Shown piece by piece: positions 50,101 to 57,263 of a stretch of 64,000 bases of DNA. The notes under the pieces were generated by a model. The model saw nothing but the letters and a program-made list of their open reading frames with translations, was not told the origin of the DNA and searched no databases. The DNA comes from Allobosea sp. 117 (lineage in GTDB: Bacteria; Pseudomonadota; Alphaproteobacteria; Rhizobiales; Xanthobacteraceae). A program made the translations under genes and the position numbers. Every line of letters starts with the position of its first letter. The stretch's first letter is position 1. The stretch covers positions 124,001-188,000 of the forward strand of contig NZ_JNLC01000017.1 in the NCBI RefSeq assembly GCF_000702305.1, in the 5' to 3' direction.

Positions 50101-50479
50101 ACGCTGGGTGCGGACGGCGGGCGTGGTGCTGGTGCGCCAGCGCCCCGGCAACGGCAAGGCCATCTTCATCACGCTCGAGGACGAGACCGGGATCGTGAAC
50201 GTCCTGCTCTGGGCACGGCTTTTCGAACGCTTCCGCCGCGAGGTGATGTCGGCGCGGCTGATGGTGGTGGAGGGGGTGATGCAGAAAAGTCCCGAAGGGG
50301 TGGCACACCTCATGGGACAGAGGGTCCTCGACCGCTCGGGAGAACTGCTCGCCCTGTCCGAGACGCATCGCGCCACCATCGAGATGGCGCGCGCCGATGT
50401 CTTCCAGCATCCGCACCATCCGCGCGCGCAGCATCCGCGACATGTGCGCGTCATGCCGAAATCACGGGACTTTCATTGA
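47114..50479 (+). CDS. dnaE2: Error-prone DNA polymerase DnaE2 (ImuC)
   Basis: A 1121-residue C-family polymerase alpha-subunit paralogue for damage-induced mutagenesis. The PHP domain starts SYAELVAATNFSFLRG; the polymerase active site carries PDIDVDFEHERREEV; DnaE2-type C-terminal OB-fold region includes NGKAIFITLEDETG. Clamp loading is provided elsewhere. The ATG at 47114 overlaps the imuB TGA, giving three coupled genes under one LexA box. A very long upstream extension of this frame runs antisense-like through imuB and is not real. Confidence 0.96.
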   Translation: MSSYAELVAATNFSFLRGAAPGPDLVLTALLLGHVGLGIADRNSVAGVVRAWSALEELREHGLPSPEKVREGGSPGEYVWVEDPDFAHLPFTEDEMRRKAKAFRLAVGSRLVFADGTPDLVVYPANRAGWARLCRLLSQGNLRAGKGECILHLDDLLSDTRDLLLILLPGQELAPLPGLLQRLVEAAPGAIWLGAAMHRRGDDRRRLARLKAIADAAGVPLLATNDVLYDSPARRDLQDVLTCIREGVTIETAGRLLEANAERHLKLPQEMARLFRDCPEAIAETQHFLSRVEFDLRQLGYEYPDEPIPPGWEAQAWLEELVRRRTPIRYPDGATEKVQALLDQELALIAKLDYARYFLTIRQIVEFADSRGILCQGRGSAANSAVCYVLGITAVDPADHDLLFARFISEERREPPDIDVDFEHERREEVIQWIYEKYGRHRAGIAATVIRYRPRSAIRDVGKALGLTEDITARLADTQWGSWGSRLGDDRVRQAGLDPRNPVIRRAVHLAGRLLGYPRHLSQHVGGFVLARGRLDEMVPIGNAAMKDRTFIEWDKDDIDALRLMKVDVLALGMLTCIRKALDLLREHEGIDWGLADLPKEDTATYDMLCKGKSLGVFQVESRAQMNMLPRLRPRKLYDLVIQVAIVRPGPIQGNMVHPYLKRRAGIEKVDYPSPAPPHDPDELVDVLKKTEGVPLFQEQAMKLAMVAAEFTDVEANGLRKAMATFRNVGTIGRFEEMLVERMVKRGYQRDFAQRCFEQIKGFGSYGFPESHAASFAKLVYISSYLKRHHPAAFACALLNAQPMGFYAPAQIVREAQENGDVEPRPVDINHSAHDNTLEENMPAADGGRRFALRLGFRQIDGFAEDWGLQVEQARGAGYRSVEELMRRAALPARAMRLLADADAFRSLGLDRREALWAVRRLPDDDALPLFAFAKASELGEEVRHPLPLMPVNEHIVADYQTTRLSLKGHPMGLLRPLFRREKVASCAEANALPDGRWVRTAGVVLVRQRPGNGKAIFITLEDETGIVNVLLWARLFERFRREVMSARLMVVEGVMQKSPEGVAHLMGQRVLDRSGELLALSETHRATIEMARADVFQHPHHPRAQHPRHVRVMPKSRDFH

Positions 50480-50484
50480 CGGGG

Positions 50485-50949
50485 TCATTCCACGGCGATG
50501 TCGAAGTGGAAGACCTCTTCACGCTTTCCCAGCTTGTCGTAAAGAGCCACGGCCGGCGCATCCGGCGGGTCGGCCTGGACGAAGATGACATAGGCACCAC
50601 GCGCCGCGCCGATCGCCCTCAGCCGGTCGATCAGCGCCGTGGCCACGCCCCTGCGCCGATGCGGCGCGGCGACGGCGAGATCGTAGATGTAGAATTCGCT
50701 GCGCTCCTGCTCGAATTTCGGAAGCTCATAGGCGGCGAGGCCGCCGACCACCTCCTCGCCCAGCATGGCCGCGAGGGCAACGAACTCCCTCCTTCCCAGC
50801 AAGGTCTGCAGATAGGCCGTTCGCGGCTGCGCCCGCGTATAGGTGTCGACCGCGTCAAAGGCCTCGCCCATGACCGCGAGCAGCTGGCGGAAGAGGGAGA
50901 CCTCCTCCGCCCCGATCTGCCGAATGGAATAGTCCGTCGCTTGCGGCAT
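50485..50949 (-). CDS. AAC(3)-I-like aminoglycoside 3-N-acetyltransferase
   Basis: A 154-residue GNAT acetyltransferase. It shows the AAC(3)-I pattern: FVALAAMLGEEVVGGLAAYELPKFEQERSE, then YIYDLAVAAPHRRRGVATALI (the acetyl-CoA loop R-R-R-G-V-A), GAYVIFVQADPPDAPAVALYDKLGKREEV and HFDI near the end. AAC(3)-I enzymes acetylate gentamicin and related drugs at the 3-amino group. Whether this chromosomal copy confers resistance cannot be told. It converges on dnaE2 with 5 bases between stops; no mobile element or integron site is nearby. Confidence 0.85.
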   Translation of the reverse strand: MPQATDYSIRQIGAEEVSLFRQLLAVMGEAFDAVDTYTRAQPRTAYLQTLLGRREFVALAAMLGEEVVGGLAAYELPKFEQERSEFYIYDLAVAAPHRRRGVATALIDRLRAIGAARGAYVIFVQADPPDAPAVALYDKLGKREEVFHFDIAVE

Positions 50950-51012
50950 GTCTCATGTAGCCCCGTCAGTCCGAGGAGGCGTTCCGCCCGCAGGACAGGC
51001 GGGTGCCGCTCA

Positions 51013-51642
51013 TCAGCCGCCTTCCCCGCTTCTCCTCGGCGCAGGAGGCGGCAGCGGCACGCTCGCCTCGGCGGCCGGAGGGCTCGCGGCGGCGCGCGTC
51101 TCGGTGGCACGTGCCGCCTGGGTATTCTGCGCCATCAAGGTCGCGGTATAGCGCAGCACCATCTGCTGAATCGCCGGGTGGGTGGCGAGCATCGCATGGT
51201 TGACCATGTTCGCGCCCGACTTCCAGGCGTCGATGTTCTGCGCGCCGGCGACGTCCGGAAAGCCCGGCCCGTGAATGTTGATGCAGCGGGCGACCGGACA
51301 TGGCGGCGGGTTGGGGGCGGCGTCAATGGTGATCACCAGCGGCGCGGGATAACCGGCCTGGACGAGCTTGCGTGCATAGGCGAGGCCGGCGCTTCCGCCC
51401 ATCGAGTGGCCGATGATGACGACGGGGATCTCGCTGCCCGTGCGGTTCATCATGTGGGTGTCGACGACGGGGCGATAGCCCTGCTGCTTCAGCGGCCCCG
51501 CCAGCGCCGAGACGCCGATATAGGAATTCGCGACATAGACGCCGAGGCCGTCGAGGAGGAGCGCGGTGCGGTTTGTGTCCTGTGCGACGCAGGGCGTCAC
51601 GAGCGCGCAGCAGGCTGACAGGGCAAGCAGGAACGACTTCAC
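51013..51642 (-). CDS. Secreted alpha/beta-hydrolase (lipase/esterase-like)
   Basis: A 209-residue protein with a Sec signal peptide (about residues 1-20, cleavage after CVA). The nucleophile elbow GHSMGG lies at about residues 78-83 and a following aspartate (VITIDAAPNPPP) and histidine (NHAML) could complete a Ser-Asp-His triad. The C-terminal 40 residues are Ala/Pro-rich and probably disordered. It resembles small bacterial alpha/beta-hydrolases near lipases; the substrate is unknown. It is 63 bases from the AAC(3)-like gene. Confidence 0.75.
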   Translation of the reverse strand: MKSFLLALSACCALVTPCVAQDTNRTALLLDGLGVYVANSYIGVSALAGPLKQQGYRPVVDTHMMNRTGSEIPVVIIGHSMGGSAGLAYARKLVQAGYPAPLVITIDAAPNPPPCPVARCINIHGPGFPDVAGAQNIDAWKSGANMVNHAMLATHPAIQQMVLRYTATLMAQNTQAARATETRAAASPPAAEASVPLPPPAPRRSGEGG

Positions 51643-51804
51643 AGCATCACTCGTTGCAGACTCTGCCCCTCGTCAGACATAGCGCATCCCGGCCGCAGGC
51701 GGGAATCGCCGTCGCCGATATCGTTAGGTCGCGTTATCGCCCGAAAAATGGCAAACGCCGCCGCCCGGCAGGGCGACGGCGCGTTCTTCCCATATCGGAG
51801 GATT

Positions 51805-52068
51805 TCAGGCCGCTTCCCGAATGTGCTGTCCGGCGAGGCCGCAGGCGATCGACCACGTGCGGAAGGCGGTCCAGGCCTCCGCCTGTTGCTGCGGCAGGCG
51901 CGCGGCTTCCATCTGAGCAAGCAGCATTTCGGCGTAATTGCCGAGCCGATCGTGCCGGAGCGAGCGTATGAGCTCGATCGCGCAATTGAGCGATCGAACG
52001 TCGATGTCTTCATGTCCGATGCGGATATGCACGGGCTGGGGACGGAACTCGTCGTGATCGCTTTTCAT
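51805..52068 (-). CDS. Small DUF982-like protein
   Basis: An 87-residue protein, VHIRIGHEDIDVRSLNCAIELI in the first half and QQQAEAWTAFRTWSIACGLAGQHIREAA at the end. The size and the pattern of conserved hydrophobic/alanine positions resemble DUF982 proteins, which are frequent and uncharacterised in Hyphomicrobiales. It has GGGAGAGG about 12 bases before the ATG at 52068, and a 10-bp palindrome CCCTATAGGG in its 5' leader (52084-52093). Confidence 0.55.
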   Translation of the reverse strand: MKSDHDEFRPQPVHIRIGHEDIDVRSLNCAIELIRSLRHDRLGNYAEMLLAQMEAARLPQQQAEAWTAFRTWSIACGLAGQHIREAA

Positions 52069-52649
52069 TGGCGTTGAACCTCTCCCTATAGGGTGCGACC
52101 CGTTCGTTGTTGCCCATGGCGGCGTGTGGGGGCCGGAGCCACACGACTGGGACGGCGAAATCGTCTCCTCATCCGATGACGGATTATCGACGCAAACCGC
52201 GCCGAATCGCATCCGAATATACGCGTAGGCTACGACTTTCGTCGCACACCTTCGTGTGTTTCGGAAATCGCGGCGATCCGGGATCGATCCGTCACGAAGG
52301 AGAAAAATAAAAAATTCGGTGCATTGAACATAGAATTCTGCATTCCAGAAGAATGCCACACCCTGCAACCTCACGTCGCGGAAGAGGACCCGTTCCCTCT
52401 TCCCATCCGACGAAAGTCGATGGACAGCCTTATACTGAGCGAGCGCCCGTCCCGCTCCGCATTCGATTGCAGTTGTTCGTAAACATTGTGCGCATATGAC
52501 AAGCATACGAATTCATATAAGCTGCACATAACTCAATAATGTATTTATTTTTTCGCTTATGCGAAGACAGTAATGGGCAATTGTTGCTATGCAATAACGT
52601 TTGTATTTCCGAACCTATTGTCACGAGTTCGATTTTCGGTGTTATTTTT
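52069..52649. other. AT-rich intergenic region with palindromes
   Basis: About 580 bases with no supportable gene between the DUF982-like gene and the secreted sensor-like gene. It holds CCCTATAGGG (52084-52093), a 7-bp hairpin CGTGTGG...CCACACG (52123-52145), and CGATCC-G-GGATCG near 52273. Base use is AT-rich toward the right end. Divergent promoters are expected here but not clearly placed. Confidence 0.5.
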
Positions 52650-52684
52650 CCTCCCGGATGGCGCAATGACCGTCCATCGGGAGG
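52650..52684 (+). promoter_or_regulatory. Hairpin masking the ribosome-binding site
   Basis: CCTCCCGGATGG (52650-52661) pairs with CCATCGGGAGG (52674-52684), 11 pairs with one bulged G and a 12-base loop. The right arm contains the whole Shine-Dalgarno GGGAGG used by the next gene (ATG at 52691). When folded it would block ribosome binding, so it is a candidate translational switch or RNA thermometer. Confidence 0.55.
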
Positions 52685-52690
52685 AAACAA

Positions 52691-53260
52691 ATGAATATTC
52701 GTCTCAAGATCGCCGGCCTTGCGGTGGCGGCGTGTGCCGTGGCGTGGGCGCCGGCCATGGCACAGGATGAGTTGCCGCACGCCAAGGCTGCCACCGCCTA
52801 TGTGAAGAAGAACATCGAGCCCTGGCTCAGCGATCCGGTCGTCATCAGGGCCGTTCTTGCTTCCAACAAGGAGCATGCCCGCCTGATGCAGAGCGACATC
52901 GACGCCCTCGACGCCAAATGGAAGGCGAAGGATCAGGCGTTGATGGACACCACCATGAAGAACCCGCTCGCGGCGTTCCTCACCAAGAAGAAGGAAGCCT
53001 CCGGTGGCGTGATCACCGAGGCGTTCGTGATGGACGACCGCGGCCTCAATGTCGGCCAGACCGATGGCACCTCGGACATGTGGCAGGCCGACGAGGCCAA
53101 GTGGCAGAAGTCCTATGGCGCCGGCCCCGGCACCATCTTCGTCGACAAGGTCGAGGAGGACGGCGGCAAGAAGATCGCGCAGGTCAGCGTCACCATCTCC
53201 GACAAGGACAAGGCGATCGGCGCGGTCACCTTCGGCATCGACGTCGACAAGCTGAAGTGA
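52691..53260 (+). CDS. Secreted PDC/Cache-like sensor protein
   Basis: A 189-residue protein with a Sec signal peptide (residues about 1-25, ending PAMAQDE). The mature part has the pattern of a single Cache/PDC-type sensor domain: a long N-terminal helix (HAKAATAYVKKNIEPWLSDPVVI), then ITEAFVMDDRGLNVGQTDGTSDMWQADE and GTIFVDKVEEDGGKKIAQVSVTISDKDKAIGAVTFGIDV, as in the extracytoplasmic part of chemoreceptors, but with no membrane or signalling domain. Its ligand is unknown; it may be a stand-alone periplasmic binding or sensing protein. The GGGAGG ribosome-binding site is in an inverted repeat. Confidence 0.7.
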   Translation: MNIRLKIAGLAVAACAVAWAPAMAQDELPHAKAATAYVKKNIEPWLSDPVVIRAVLASNKEHARLMQSDIDALDAKWKAKDQALMDTTMKNPLAAFLTKKKEASGGVITEAFVMDDRGLNVGQTDGTSDMWQADEAKWQKSYGAGPGTIFVDKVEEDGGKKIAQVSVTISDKDKAIGAVTFGIDVDKLK

Positions 53261-53284
53261 TCGTCCCGGTCCTGGGGGCGGAGC

Positions 53285-53307
53285 GAGGGCGGCGCAATGC
53301 CGCCCTC
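53285..53307 (+). terminator. Hairpin terminator after the sensor-like gene
   Basis: GAGGGCGGC (53285-53293), loop GCAAT, GCCGCCCTC (53299-53307) form a perfect 9-bp stem followed by TGCTTTCC, placed 25 bases after the stop of the secreted sensor-like gene. Confidence 0.5.
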
Positions 53308-53377
53308 TGCTTTCCGGGATCGACCGCCGCCGCACCGCGCGTTATTGCTGGCCCGTGACATGTGATGGAGGTCGGCA

Positions 53378-53707
53378 ATGTTCCTGGCGATGAACCGTTT
53401 CAAGGTGCGGCGCGGCTCGGAGGCCGAGTTCGAGGAAGTCTGGCGTTCGCGCGATTCCCACCTCTCCACCGTGCCGGGCTTCAAGAAGTTCGATCTGCTG
53501 CGCGGCCCGTCGGGCGAGGAGCACACGCTCTACGCCTCGCACAGCATCTGGAATTCGCGCGCCGACTTCGAGGCCTGGACGCGTTCGGAGGCGTTCCGCG
53601 CGGCTCACCGCACCGCCGGAGGCAACAAGCCTCTCTATGTCGGGCACCCGGAAGTCGAGCTGTTCGAGGGCGTCGAAGGCATCAGCACGCAGGCCGACGC
53701 GGCCTGA
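53378..53707 (+). CDS. ABM-family heme-degrading-type monooxygenase
   Basis: A 109-residue protein of the antibiotic biosynthesis monooxygenase fold. It begins MFLAMNRFKVRRGSEAEFEEVWRSRDSHLSTVPGFKKFDLLRG and has the SHSIWNSRADFEAWTRSEAFRAAHR segment; the latter, with its Trp and His, resembles the IsdG/HmoA heme oxygenase branch. Degradation of heme for iron is a plausible role but the heme ligands cannot be proven from inspection. It is 117 bases downstream of the sensor-like gene. Confidence 0.75.
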   Translation: MFLAMNRFKVRRGSEAEFEEVWRSRDSHLSTVPGFKKFDLLRGPSGEEHTLYASHSIWNSRADFEAWTRSEAFRAAHRTAGGNKPLYVGHPEVELFEGVEGISTQADAA

Positions 53708-53735
53708 GCGCGGGAGGCGGCGCGCCGGCGGGTGC

Positions 53736-53763
53736 TTGACGCGGCAGCGAAGGTGGCTTAACC
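53736..53763 (+). promoter_or_regulatory. Candidate promoter for rimO
   Basis: TTGACG at 53736-53741 is a good -35 match; TTAACC at 53758-53763, 16 bases later, is a possible -10. It lies 34 bases upstream of the rimO start and after the ABM gene stop. Confidence 0.35.
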
Positions 53764-53796
53764 GCTCCCGCTTTCCCGATCCGAGCCGCACCCATC

Positions 53797-55155
53797 ATGG
53801 CCAACGCCGTGCCGACCGATCTTTTGACCCCGGATGCCGGCATCGCGCCGCGCGTGTCCTTCGTTTCGCTCGGCTGCCCGAAGGCGCTGGTCGACAGCGA
53901 GCGCATCGTCACGCGGCTGCGCGCGGAGGGCTATGAGCTCTCGCGCCAGCACGAGGGCGCCGATCTGGTCATCGTCAACACCTGCGGCTTCCTCGACAGC
54001 GCCAAGGCGGAGAGCCTCGCCGCCATCGGCGACGCGCTGAAGGAGAACGGCAAGGTCATCGTTACCGGCTGCATGGGCGCCGAGCCCGAGCAGATCCGCG
54101 ACGTGCATCCGGGCGTGCTCGCCATCACCGGCCCGCAGCAATATGAGAGCGTGCTGGAGGCGGTGCACAGCGCCGTGCCGCCGCGCCACGATCCGTTCCT
54201 CGACCTGGTGCCGCCGCAGGGCGTGAAGCTGACGCCGCGTCACTACGCTTACTTAAAGATTTCAGAGGGTTGCAATAACCGGTGCACCTTCTGCATCATC
54301 CCGAAGCTGCGCGGCGATCTCGTCAGCCGTCCCGCCGCCGACGTGCTGCGCGAGGCCGAGCGGCTGGTCGCGGCCGGGGTGAAGGAGCTGCTGGTCATCT
54401 CGCAGGACACCTCGGCCTATGGCGTCGACGTGAAATATGCCGAGAGCCAGTGGAAGGATCGGACGGTCCGTGCCCGCTTCCTTGATCTGTCGCGCGAGCT
54501 CGGCTCGCTCGGCGCCTGGGTGCGGCTGCACTATGTCTACCCTTATCCGCATGTCGACGAAGTGATCGGCCTGATGGCCGACGGCGTCGTGCTGCCCTAT
54601 CTCGACATCCCGTTCCAGCACGCCTCCCCGTCGGTGCTGAAGCGCATGAAGCGCCCGGCGGCGCAGGAGAAGACGCTGGCGCGCATCAAGGCGTGGCGCG
54701 AGGCCTGCCCCGACCTCACCCTGCGCTCGACCTTCATCGTCGGCTTTCCCGGCGAGACGGAAGCGGAGTTCGAGGAGCTGATCGCGTTCCTCGACGAGGC
54801 GGAGCTCGATCGTGTCGGCTGCTTCAAATATGAGCCGGTCACCGGTGCGCCGGCCAACGACCTCGGCGCGGCTGTGCCGGACGAAGTGAAGCAGGAACGC
54901 TGGGACCGCTTCATGCAGACCCAGCAGCGCATCTCTGCCCGCCGGCTCAAGCGCAAGGTCGGCACCCGCCAGCAGGTGATCATCGATTCCGTCGGGCCGA
55001 CGGTGGCGATCGGCCGCTCCAAGGCGGATGCGCCGGAGATCGACGGGGTGGTGCATGTCGCCTCCCGTCGTCCGCTGCGCGTCGGCGAGATCGCGACCGT
55101 GAAGATCGAGCGCGCCGATGCCTATGACCTGCACGGCACGGCGGTCGGCTTCTGA
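53797..55155 (+). CDS. rimO: Ribosomal protein S12 methylthiotransferase RimO
   Basis: A 452-residue radical SAM enzyme that adds a methylthio group to an aspartate of ribosomal protein S12. The N-terminal UPF0004 domain starts [18 protein letters not shown], the RimO (not MiaB) signature, with its cluster cysteines; [13 protein letters not shown] follows. The radical SAM motif CxxxCxxC is in [14 protein letters not shown] (about residues 157-170). A C-terminal TRAM domain ends [13 protein letters not shown]. Length is normal. Confidence 0.96.
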   Translation: MANAVPTDLLTPDAGIAPRVSFVSLGCPKALVDSERIVTRLRAEGYELSRQHEGADLVIVNTCGFLDSAKAESLAAIGDALKENGKVIVTGCMGAEPEQIRDVHPGVLAITGPQQYESVLEAVHSAVPPRHDPFLDLVPPQGVKLTPRHYAYLKISEGCNNRCTFCIIPKLRGDLVSRPAADVLREAERLVAAGVKELLVISQDTSAYGVDVKYAESQWKDRTVRARFLDLSRELGSLGAWVRLHYVYPYPHVDEVIGLMADGVVLPYLDIPFQHASPSVLKRMKRPAAQEKTLARIKAWREACPDLTLRSTFIVGFPGETEAEFEELIAFLDEAELDRVGCFKYEPVTGAPANDLGAAVPDEVKQERWDRFMQTQQRISARRLKRKVGTRQQVIIDSVGPTVAIGRSKADAPEIDGVVHVASRRPLRVGEIATVKIERADAYDLHGTAVGF

Positions 55156-55188
55156 GGCGGATTGACGGCCGAATATCTCTCTTCTGGA

Positions 55189-55227
55189 TCCCGGATCGGC
55201 GCTGCGCTCCGCGCAGCTTGTCCGGGA
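55189..55227. repeat. REP-like palindromic element
   Basis: Nested inverted repeats TCCCGGA (55189-55195) with TCCGGGA (55221-55227), and GCTGCGC (55201-55207) with GCGCAGC (55211-55217), loop TCC. It sits between convergent rimO and the DUF4239 gene, and its CCGGATCG...GTCCGGG style is like dispersed palindromes of Hyphomicrobiales. It may also act as terminator. Confidence 0.55.
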
Positions 55228-55249
55228 AACGAGGGCTCGCCCCGGCCGC

Positions 55250-56014
55250 CTACTTCAATATGCGCGCCAGCTCGTCCGAGGGGATGATGCTCTCGTCCAC
55301 CGTCGGCCAGGCGAGCGCGATGGTGTAGGCGAGCGTCACCGCAAAGGCGACCGAGAAGGTCACCATGCCGAGCACGAGCTGCGGGCGCCGTCCCACATGC
55401 AGCGCGGCGAGGCCTACCTGCGACAGGAAGCCGAGCAGCAGCACCACGATCCAGCGGTGCGGCGCGAGGTCGGCATGCAGGATGAAATAGCGGTCCGTGC
55501 GCAGGCGGCGCAGCTCGATCTGGCCGGCGAGCAGCGCGCTGCGCAGGTGGGTCGCCACCGTGGTCTCGGCTTCGGCCGACGAGATGGCCGCGATCAGCCC
55601 GTCGAAGGCGCGGGTGACCGCCTCGTGCGGCGCGACCCAGCCCTCGTCCCACTCATATTGCGACAGCGCGCGGGCATAGATGCCGACCGCGCTCTCCACC
55701 TGCGCGCAGGCCGGCCCGCACACCCGCGCGGTGTCGATCATCGCGTCGAGCTTCTGCACCTCCGACAGCACGGTCTGGGCGTAGCGCGTCTCGCGGTTCC
55801 AGATGTCGCTCACCATGAAGGCGAGGAACAGCGCGAAGGGCAGCGTCAGGGCTCCGAGATACGAGGTCTGCAGGTCCCTCGGGTGGAAGCCCTCGACGGC
55901 CTTCGGCCGCATCGCCACCCAATAGCACAGCCAGCCCGTCGCGAGGGGCAGCAGGCCGATGAGGGTGACGAAGATCCAGAAATACTCGCCGACGATCAGC
56001 CGGGTCCATCCCAT
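55250..56014 (-). CDS. DUF4239-type membrane protein
   Basis: A 254-residue membrane protein with two membrane segments near the N-terminus (about 9-33, 48-70), a soluble middle, and two near the C-terminus (about 187-207, 213-235). The pattern matches the bestrophin-like DUF4239 family, whose function is not known in bacteria. It precedes the M20 peptidase gene region on the same strand with 19 bases between. Confidence 0.7.
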   Translation of the reverse strand: MGWTRLIVGEYFWIFVTLIGLLPLATGWLCYWVAMRPKAVEGFHPRDLQTSYLGALTLPFALFLAFMVSDIWNRETRYAQTVLSEVQKLDAMIDTARVCGPACAQVESAVGIYARALSQYEWDEGWVAPHEAVTRAFDGLIAAISSAEAETTVATHLRSALLAGQIELRRLRTDRYFILHADLAPHRWIVVLLLGFLSQVGLAALHVGRRPQLVLGMVTFSVAFAVTLAYTIALAWPTVDESIIPSDELARILK

Positions 56015-56033
56015 TGCTAGGCCCGTCCGGCTC

Positions 56034-57263
56034 TCATTCCGCCTTCAGCAGGTCGCGCAGCGTGCCTTCGATCACCCTGGTCGCGGCCTTGAGGTCGCTG
56101 ATGCGCACATGCTCGTCGGCGGCATGGGCGTTGGCCTCGAGAATGCTGCGCGGGCCGGCGCCATAGAGAACGGTGGGCACGCCATGCGCCGTATAGTGCC
56201 GGGCATCGGTATAGAGCGGCACGGCGGTCGCCGGCGGCGTGAGGCCGAGCACCTCGCCGGCGTGCTTCTGGATGGTCTCGACGAGCTTCTCGGTGCCGGG
56301 CAGCGTGCGCAACGGCTCGGCGAGGATGATGCGCCGGCATTCGAGCTCGATGCCGGGGAAGTCGGCCACCGCCCGCTCGACCAGCGCCGTCAGCCCGGCC
56401 TCGACCTCAATGCCGTCCTCCTCCGGGGTCAGCCGGCGGTCGACGCGCATGACGATGCGGTCCGGCACCACATTGGTGTTGATGCCGCCCGAGATGAGGC
56501 CGACCGTGATCTTCGGCGAGCCGATGCCCGGCGTCGCGCTGACGATGCCGTAGAGTCGCTGCCGCTCGGCATAGATGGCGGCGAGGATGCGGGTTGCCGC
56601 CTCCAGCGCGTCGATCCCGGTCTCCGGCAGCGCGGCGTGCGCCTGCTTGCCGACGACGACGATCTCGAGGTGCAGCGCGCCGTTGTGGGCGATCACGACC
56701 GAGTAGGAGAAGCCGGCCGAGATGGCGTAGTCGGGCTTGCTGATGTCGTGCTCCAGCAGCCATTTGGGGCCGACGAAGCCGCCGGCTTCCTCGTCATAGG
56801 TGAAGTGCAGTTCCACCGTGCCGTCGAGCCCTTCCGGCCGCTCCTTCAGGGCGAGCAGCGCGAAAGTGTAGGTGGCGAAGTCGGACTTCGATACCGCCGC
56901 GCCGCGCCCGTAGATGGCGCCACCCTTCTCTTCGGCCCCATAGGGGTCGAAGGTCCAGCCAGCGCCGGGCGGCACCACGTCGCCATGGGCGTTGAGCGCG
57001 ATGACCGGACCCCGGCCTTCGCCGAAACGCTGGCGCACCACGAGATTGACCACCGAGCGCATGCCGGCCGTCTTCACGAAGGGCTCCGGCACGACGTGCC
57101 GCTCGACGACGAAACCGAGCTCCTCCAGCAGCCGGGCGGCGACTTCCGCGTGCGGCGCGCAATCGCCGGGCGGATTGTCGCTCGGCACCCGCACCAGGGC
57201 CTTCAGGAACTCGACCTCGGCGGCGAGGCGACTGGAATCGCCGTCCTGTCCGGAACTGCTCAC
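56034..57263 (-). CDS. M20-family amidohydrolase/peptidase
   Basis: A 409-residue di-zinc hydrolase of the ArgE/DapE/CPG2 family. The metal-binding residues lie in ALNAHGDVVPPG (His), YGRGAAVSKSD (Asp), the catalytic glutamates in YDEEAGGF, and a later histidine near the C-terminus. The start is GTG at 57263, overlapping the TGA of the upstream hydrolase gene (GTGA), so they are coupled. Such enzymes cleave N-acyl, N-carbamoyl or peptide bonds; the operon suggests a step in using an imported nitrogen compound. Confidence 0.85.
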   Translation of the reverse strand: MSSSGQDGDSSRLAAEVEFLKALVRVPSDNPPGDCAPHAEVAARLLEELGFVVERHVVPEPFVKTAGMRSVVNLVVRQRFGEGRGPVIALNAHGDVVPPGAGWTFDPYGAEEKGGAIYGRGAAVSKSDFATYTFALLALKERPEGLDGTVELHFTYDEEAGGFVGPKWLLEHDISKPDYAISAGFSYSVVIAHNGALHLEIVVVGKQAHAALPETGIDALEAATRILAAIYAERQRLYGIVSATPGIGSPKITVGLISGGINTNVVPDRIVMRVDRRLTPEEDGIEVEAGLTALVERAVADFPGIELECRRIILAEPLRTLPGTEKLVETIQKHAGEVLGLTPPATAVPLYTDARHYTAHGVPTVLYGAGPRSILEANAHAADEHVRISDLKAATRVIEGTLRDLLKAE

